This document shows, in pieces, positions 23,708 to 28,363 of a stretch of 28,363 nucleotides of DNA. The notes under the pieces are model-generated. The model ran no database searches. It was not told the DNA's origin and was given only the letters and a program-made list of their open reading frames with translations. Both the position numbers and the translations under genes were made by a program. How positions within the stretch are numbered: position 1 is the first letter of the stretch; each line of letters begins with the position of its first letter. Where the stretch lies: NCBI GenBank assembly GCA_047973085.1, contig JBKEBI010000060.1:1-28363 (forward strand). The letters run 5' to 3'. The DNA comes from JBKEDG01 sp047973085 (lineage in GTDB: Bacteria; Bacillota_I; Bacilli_A; JBKEDG01).

Positions 23708-24917
23708 TGATTATAAAAAAAGTGAAAACCCAGTTGATAATGAATCTTCAGATGTAGTCTTAAATCAAGAAGTTTACGGTATTGTAAAAGATCCAATTTA
23801 TAAAAGAAAAGAGTTCTACATATTGTTGAGCACAATTCTTGCAATAGCTACAGTGATAGGGCTTCTTGTTTACACACCTAAGTTCGAAATGGAAAATTTA
23901 CTTGGAAAAAATGAAGAATATGCTAAAACATATAGTGAAAACTATAATTTAAAACTTTCTGTAACAAAAGAATTTAATGATGAATATAGCAAGGATCAGA
24001 TTTATGAGCAATCATTAAAAGCAAAGAAAAGTTACAAAGAAGGTGGAGTTTTGGAAGTTAAAATTTCAAATGGTCCTGATTATGATAAAGTTGTATCATT
24101 TCCTGAATTTGAGAGCATGACATATGATGAAGCTCTTGAATGGAAGGAAGAAAATTTTGCTAAGGGTGCAAAAATTGTTGAAGAGTACAGTGATTCTTAT
24201 GAAGCTGGAAAATATATTAAGGATGATTTAGATGATAGTAAGAAAAGTAATTTTAAGAGAAATACAGAAGTTACTGTAACGTATTCAAAAGGAGAATCTG
24301 CAACTGGAGATGTTGTTAAAGTTGAAGATTTTGAAGGAAAAACAACTGCTGAAGTAGCTAATTGGGCATACAAGAATAATATTACTTTAAATGTGTCAGA
24401 AATTTTTGATAAATATTTAGCACCTAATGTAGTTATAGAACAAAGTGTTAAAGCAGGAGAAGAAATCGTAAAGGGTTCAGAATTTAATATTACGATTTGT
24501 GTTGGAGAAGGAGTAGTAGTTCCTAATTTTTATGGACTTAGCAAAGCAGATGCACTTACTGCGGCTTCTACATCAAAAGTCACAGTAACTGAAACTAGCG
24601 TTTACAATGCTAGTGTACCTTCGGGAGCTTTGATTAGTCAAAGTATAGGTGGAGGAAATAGAATAAAAGAAACTGATTCTGTTGCTCTTGTGTATTCACT
24701 TGGACAAGTGCCAATTAATAATTATGTTGGTGCAAACTATATAGATGTTGTTACTGCAATAAATAGTTTAAATGAATCAGGAGCTAATATTACTATTAAC
24801 ATTGGTGCTTATGTCAACAATCCTGAAGGACTTCCTAGTGGAAGTGTTGCAAGTCAAACATACCCAAATAAATATGTTGCACCAGGAACAACAATTACAT
24901 TGAATCTATATCGATAA
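23694..24917 (+). CDS. Membrane-anchored PASTA-repeat protein without a kinase domain
   Basis: This protein of about 407 residues has a cytoplasmic N-terminus (about 1-40), one membrane helix (ILLSTILAIATVIGLLVY), and then about five PASTA-like repeats of some 65-70 residues. They begin near MENLLGKNEEYAK, VSFPEFESMTYDEA, VKVEDFEGKTTAEVA, VVVPNFYGLSKADA and VPINNYVGANYIDV. Repeats 3 and 4 are the clearest (VVIEQSVKAGEEIVKGSEFNI-type endings). PASTA repeats usually belong to PknB-type kinases or class B PBPs and sense peptidoglycan fragments; neither catalytic domain is present. ATG 23694 is preferred, with GGTGG 8 bases upstream; ATG 23679 has no proper spacing. The start lies inside the ATPase gene, so it is translated with the transporter and probably works with it as a wall-sensing or accessory subunit. 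Confidence 0.8.
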   Translation: MSLYDDYKKSENPVDNESSDVVLNQEVYGIVKDPIYKRKEFYILLSTILAIATVIGLLVYTPKFEMENLLGKNEEYAKTYSENYNLKLSVTKEFNDEYSKDQIYEQSLKAKKSYKEGGVLEVKISNGPDYDKVVSFPEFESMTYDEALEWKEENFAKGAKIVEEYSDSYEAGKYIKDDLDDSKKSNFKRNTEVTVTYSKGESATGDVVKVEDFEGKTTAEVANWAYKNNITLNVSEIFDKYLAPNVVIEQSVKAGEEIVKGSEFNITICVGEGVVVPNFYGLSKADALTAASTSKVTVTETSVYNASVPSGALISQSIGGGNRIKETDSVALVYSLGQVPINNYVGANYIDVVTAINSLNESGANITINIGAYVNNPEGLPSGSVASQTYPNKYVAPGTTITLNLYR

Positions 24918-25020
24918 AAGTAGAATAATATTAATAATTTTTTGAGTCGAGTAAACTCATATAATGATCTATTTAATTAATGATACTTGATAACTATTAT
25001 AGTCATATATAGTTAATTTG

Positions 25021-25029
25021 TGTTATAAT
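25021..25029 (+). promoter_or_regulatory. Extended -10 promoter of the polysaccharide export genes
   Basis: TGTTATAAT is a perfect extended -10, 26 bases before the ATPase ATG. No good -35 is visible. No convincing terminator separates it from the PASTA gene, so readthrough is possible. Confidence 0.6.
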
Positions 25030-25054
25030 AATAAAAAGTCAGGAGAGATGTTTT

Positions 25055-25783
25055 ATGAGTTTAGCAATTATAATAAAAAATATGAGTAAAAGCTTTAAAT
25101 TACATTCAGATAAACCAAGAACTTTAAAGGAAAGGTTTGTTTTTAGTAAAAATTCTAAGGTAGATAGTAGAGAAGTATTAAAAAATATTAATATCGAAAT
25201 AAAGCATGGAGAAACAGTTGCGTTAATTGGTGTTAATGGTAGTGGAAAATCAACATTATTGAAATTGATGACTAAAATTATCTATCCTAATAAAGGAAGT
25301 TTAGAAACATATGGAAAACTTACATCACTTCTAGAATTGGGAGCGGGATTTCATCCTGATTTTACAGGGCGTGAAAATATTTATTTTAATGCTTCAATAT
25401 TTGGGTTAACTAGAGATGAAATTGAAGGTAGAGTTGAGGATATTATAAACTTTTCAGAACTTGGTGAATATATTGATAGTCCAGTGAGAACATACTCTTC
25501 CGGAATGTATATGCGCCTTGCTTTTTCAATTGCTATAAATGTTGATGCAGAGATTCTTTTATTAGATGAGATTCTAGCAGTTGGAGATCAGCATTTTCAA
25601 GATAAATGTTTAGCTAAAATTTCAGAACTTGGCAATAGTGGAAAAACTATTGTCATTGTTTCACATGATATGAATGCAATGAAGAATTTATGTGAGCGTG
25701 GAATTTGGATATACGAAGGTGAGGTTCGCGAAGATGGTGAAATCAATTTTGTAGCAGATGAATATTTGAAAGTGTGTGGATAG
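25055..25783 (+). CDS. Polysaccharide/teichoic acid ABC exporter ATPase (Wzt/TagH/KpsT type)
   Basis: This 242-residue ATPase belongs to an exporter of undecaprenyl-linked surface polysaccharide. Features are the N-terminal SKSFKLHSDKPRTLKE typical of TagH/Wzt, Walker A GVNGSGKST (about 58-66), the family block LLELGAGFHPDFTGRENIYFN, signature TYSSGMYMRLAFS, Walker B ILLLDEILAVGD and VSHDMNAM. It is the short form without the C-terminal carbohydrate-binding domain of longer Wzt proteins or the tail of B. subtilis TagH. An AGGAGAGATG site precedes the ATG. The cognate permease follows eight bases later. Confidence 0.92.
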   Translation: MSLAIIIKNMSKSFKLHSDKPRTLKERFVFSKNSKVDSREVLKNINIEIKHGETVALIGVNGSGKSTLLKLMTKIIYPNKGSLETYGKLTSLLELGAGFHPDFTGRENIYFNASIFGLTRDEIEGRVEDIINFSELGEYIDSPVRTYSSGMYMRLAFSIAINVDAEILLLDEILAVGDQHFQDKCLAKISELGNSGKTIVIVSHDMNAMKNLCERGIWIYEGEVREDGEINFVADEYLKVCG

Positions 25784-25791
25784 GAGATTAT

Positions 25792-26580
25792 ATGCTATTA
25801 TTTAAAGAACTATATCAATATAGAGAGCTTTTAAAAAGTAATATTAAAAAGGAAATTAGAGGGAAATACAAAGGATCATTTTTAGGAGTACTATGGTCAT
25901 TTGTTAGCCCTTTATTAATGGTTTTAGTATATTCATTTATCTTCCCTTTATTAATGGGAACTCCAGATGATTATGTTGTATATTTAGTTACTGGTATTTT
26001 ACCATGGACTTTTTTTGCAGGCTGTGTTTCTTCTGGTACGATTACTGTTATTTTAAATGCAAATCTAATTAAAAAAGTCTATTTTCCAAGAGAAGTTTTA
26101 CCGATTTCCGTTGTGCTTAGTGGTGCAATAAATTTTGTTATTTCCTGTATTGTTATTTTTATTTTTTTATTAACAAGTGGTATTGGGTTAAGTGGTAACT
26201 TAGTTTATTTTCCACTTATTTTGTTAATTCAAGTTATGTTTTCATTGGGAGTTACTTTCATTCTAGCCGCAATAAATGTATATATTAGAGATATAGAGTA
26301 CATTATGAATTTCATAATACTTTTATTAATGTATCTAACACCTATTTTATGGGAAGTTAATATGATAACTACTAAAGCTCCACAATTTAAAGAATATGTA
26401 AAATATTTATTTATAAATCCAATGGCAGGGATTATAGATAGCTATCACCAGATTTTCTATTACAAATCAGCACCAAATTCTAATATATTATTATATACAT
26501 TAGTTATTAGTGTTGTTTTAATGATTGTGGGATATTTTACATATCGAAAACTAGAAAAAGGGTTTGCTGAAGAGTTATAA
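25792..26580 (+). CDS. Polysaccharide/teichoic acid ABC exporter permease (Wzm/TagG type)
   Basis: This 262-residue membrane protein of the ABC-2 type has about six helices and the typical N-terminus YRELLKSNIKKEIRGKYKGSFLGVLWSFVSPLLMVLVYSF in outline (the KGSFLG-LWSF-P block marks this family). The loop IYFPREVLPIS-like KKVYFPREVLPIS and the segment NVYIRDIEYIMNFI are also characteristic. The start is ATG 25792 behind AGGAG; the GTG at 25774 lies inside the ATPase gene. With the preceding ATPase it forms the membrane exporter for a lipid-linked glycan. The glycan itself is not identifiable. Confidence 0.92.
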   Translation: MLLFKELYQYRELLKSNIKKEIRGKYKGSFLGVLWSFVSPLLMVLVYSFIFPLLMGTPDDYVVYLVTGILPWTFFAGCVSSGTITVILNANLIKKVYFPREVLPISVVLSGAINFVISCIVIFIFLLTSGIGLSGNLVYFPLILLIQVMFSLGVTFILAAINVYIRDIEYIMNFIILLLMYLTPILWEVNMITTKAPQFKEYVKYLFINPMAGIIDSYHQIFYYKSAPNSNILLYTLVISVVLMIVGYFTYRKLEKGFAEEL

Positions 26581-26590
26581 TGGTGATTGT

Positions 26591-27451
26591 ATGAAAAATT
26601 GCGTTTTAGTTTTAAATTATAATAGTTATAAAGAAACAAAACTATTTGTTGAAAAAATAAAACAATATAATTGTATTGATTTTATTGTTGTTGTAGATAA
26701 TAATTCTTCAGATAATTCATTTAAAAACTTAAAGAAGTGTGAAAGTGAAAAAATACATGTGATAAACTCAGGAAAAAATAGGGGATATAGTTATGGAAAT
26801 AATTATGGTTTTAATTACTTAAAAGAGTTACTAAATTTTGATTTTAATTTAGTTGTATCTAATCCAGATGTTGAAATTGAAGAAGAAGCATTAAAAAAAT
26901 TGTTTAATTGTATAAATAATAGTAATATTGGTATTGTGAGCCCTGTAATTGTTGAGGGTGATAGATTAAATAGAGGTTGGAAAGTTCCAAAGGTATATCA
27001 AGATATCTTACTTAATATACCATTTGTAAATAAACTGTTTTTTAAAAATATTTTAAACTATTCTAATTATAAATATCAAGGTGATTTAACAAAAGTAGAG
27101 AGTGTTTCAGGAAGTATATTTGGTATGCGTGCTGAAGTGTTAAGTCAAGTGGGAATGTTTGATGAACACGTTTTTTTATATTATGAGGAGAATATATTAG
27201 CAAAAAAACTTGAAAATATTAATAAAGATGTATGTGTTTTAAATGATGTAAGAGCGATACACCATCATTCTGTAACAATTGATAAAAATTATTCAAGCTA
27301 TAAAAAGTTAAAGGTTTTGAAGGAAAGTCAGTTGTATTTTCATCAAAATTATTCAAAGACAAATAGAGTGGCATTGAGAATCTTAAAATGTTCAACTATA
27401 CTACTTTTAAAGCTTTATAAAATTAGATACGGAGATGATAGTAGTGAATAA
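26591..27451 (+). CDS. Family 2 glycosyltransferase (rhamnosyltransferase-like)
   Basis: This 286-residue cytoplasmic glycosyltransferase has a GT-A fold. It begins with VLVLNYNSYKET and VVDNNSSDNS, the nucleotide-sugar binding blocks. NPDVEIE replaces the usual D-x-D as in many rhamnosyltransferase-like GT2 enzymes, SGSIFGMRAEVL lies near the acceptor side, and FDEHVFLYYEE carries the catalytic acid region. The C-terminal HHHSVTIDKNYSSYK is also typical. ATG 26591 is preferred over an upstream TTG, with a weak GGTGA site. It lies 10 bases after the exporter permease, so it likely builds the exported glycan. The sugar donor cannot be assigned. Confidence 0.87.
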   Translation: MKNCVLVLNYNSYKETKLFVEKIKQYNCIDFIVVVDNNSSDNSFKNLKKCESEKIHVINSGKNRGYSYGNNYGFNYLKELLNFDFNLVVSNPDVEIEEEALKKLFNCINNSNIGIVSPVIVEGDRLNRGWKVPKVYQDILLNIPFVNKLFFKNILNYSNYKYQGDLTKVESVSGSIFGMRAEVLSQVGMFDEHVFLYYEENILAKKLENINKDVCVLNDVRAIHHHSVTIDKNYSSYKKLKVLKESQLYFHQNYSKTNRVALRILKCSTILLLKLYKIRYGDDSSE

Positions 27452-28363
27452 GGTGTTCAGATTGGTAAAATATTTTGTTAAGGGAGTAGTTTTAGCTTGG
27501 AAAGAGTTTAGATTTATAATACCTAGAAAACTTTGGAAATCATACTTTAAACATACAATTTTTAAATTAAAATACGGAAATCAAAGTCATTTATTCTATG
27601 ATCCTAGTAATGAAAATGAATATAATAAATGGCTTGCTGAAAACGAGAAGTTTGATGATAAAGTTTGTAATGGGGAAAATTTTACTATAGTTATTTTTAG
27701 TGATAATAATTTCAAAAATAGAGATAAAATAGAAGAAAGTTTATTGAAGCAAACTTATCAAGATTTTGAAGTGAAATACGCAAATGAAATTGATAATATA
27801 GATAGTGAGTATATTTTATTTGTGAATAGTGATGATGTCTTATCAAAGATTTGTTTAAACGAAATTGCAAAAGTTAATGCAGATATTATTTATTTTGATG
27901 AAGATAAATTAAAAAATGACAAAAGAATATGTCCTAAATTTAAACCAGACTTTAGTCCTGATACTTTACTAGGTAAAAATTATATTGGAAATTGCTTTGC
28001 AATTAAAACAGATTTATGTGATATAAATGAAATTAATAATAATAGTTTATATGATTTGATTATTAGAAAAAGTGAAGAGAAAGTTAATATTTTTCACATC
28101 TCAAAAATTCTTGTTCATAAATATTCTAATAATATTGTCTCAAATAATTTAGAAATTATAGAAAATGCTTTAGATAGAAGAGGGAAAAAAGGAAATGCAA
28201 TTGACATAGAGGATGGTATTATCATTGATTATCATAATGAAAATGAGCTCGTTTCAATAATAATTCCAACGAGAGATGGTAGTGATATTTTGAGTGTGTG
28301 TTTAAAGTCAATATATGAGAAAACTACGTATAAAAACTATGAAATAATAGTAGTAGATAATGG
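27444..28363 (+). CDS. Tandem-domain family 2 glycosyltransferase, cut by the window's right edge
   Basis: The frame is open from GTG 27444 to the last base (306 codons and more to come). The start overlaps the previous gene by 8 bases, with GGAG 9 bases upstream; GTG 27453 is an alternative. After a basic N-terminus comes the family motif YNKWLAENE. It is followed by a shortened, degenerate GT2 domain (FTIVIFSDNN, LLKQTYQDFEV, FVNSDDV) and the recognisable DEDK, FKPDFSPDTLLGKNYIGN block. From about residue 272 a second, normal GT2 domain begins: VSIIIPTRDGSDIL ... YKNYEIIVVDNG. This two-domain plan is common in surface-polysaccharide loci. The catalytic part of the second domain lies outside the window, so donor and linkage are unknown. 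Confidence 0.85.
   Translation, partial: MNKVFRLVKYFVKGVVLAWKEFRFIIPRKLWKSYFKHTIFKLKYGNQSHLFYDPSNENEYNKWLAENEKFDDKVCNGENFTIVIFSDNNFKNRDKIEESLLKQTYQDFEVKYANEIDNIDSEYILFVNSDDVLSKICLNEIAKVNADIIYFDEDKLKNDKRICPKFKPDFSPDTLLGKNYIGNCFAIKTDLCDINEINNNSLYDLIIRKSEEKVNIFHISKILVHKYSNNIVSNNLEIIENALDRRGKKGNAIDIEDGIIIDYHNENELVSIIIPTRDGSDILSVCLKSIYEKTTYKNYEIIVVDN

Noticed and set aside
24945..24985. Hairpin TGAGT...ACTCA after the PASTA gene as a terminator
   Set aside because: It is only 5 bp and no T tract follows on the plus strand; T residues precede it instead.

Overview
The window is very AT-rich (roughly 70% A+T by eye) and carries strong AGGAGG-type ribosome-binding sites, TTGACA/TATAAT-like promoters and tightly packed operons. 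This points to a low-GC Bacillota (Firmicutes) chromosome. UGA works as a stop (citD, aroC) and Trp is written TGG, so this is not a Mycoplasma-type code. However, the lone 5S rRNA is only about 106 nt, a length typical of Mollicutes and some Erysipelotrichia. Glutamate fermentation by a B12 mutase route and a probable selenoprotein both suggest an anaerobe. Genus-level placement is not possible from what I can see.

Region 1 (1-7346) is a glutamate fermentation block. It holds the end of glutamate mutase subunit E, methylaspartate ammonia-lyase, a CitD/CitE/CitF-type lyase with its activating ligase CitC, and a Na+/glutamate-type symporter. The likely chain is glutamate -> 3-methylaspartate -> mesaconate -> (S)-citramalate -> acetate + pyruvate, so the 'citrate lyase' genes are best read as citramalate lyase. 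Mesaconase, the mutase small subunit and the lyase prosthetic-group genes are not in the window.

Region 2 (7400-14500) is mixed. It has an alpha/beta hydrolase paired with an OLD-like ATPase/TOPRIM nuclease, a cold-shock protein, and a membrane-anchored DUF348/G5 protein with acidic repeats. A lone 5S rRNA gene follows, with an ABC-F ATPase directly behind it, and then an LtrA gene broken by a 5-bp tandem duplication.

Region 3 (14600-18050) is a shikimate operon: a natural AroB-AroA fusion overlapping aroC. It ends at a bidirectional terminator facing a minus-strand nfeD-SPFH pair.

Region 4 (19700-20060) is a short gene whose reading frame crosses an in-frame UGA at the first position of a redox motif (U-G-G-C). 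A stem-loop lies directly over and downstream of the UGA. It is best explained as a selenocysteine-containing glutaredoxin-like protein.

Region 5 (20060-24917) has tandem promoters with dyad operators, followed by an operon of two different MacB/FtsX-like permeases, their ATPase and a membrane-anchored protein of about five PASTA-like repeats without a kinase. This is the least familiar multigene assembly in the window. Region 6 (25000-28363) starts a cell-surface polysaccharide locus: a Wzt/TagH-type ATPase, a Wzm/TagG-type permease and two family-2 glycosyltransferases, the last cut by the window edge.
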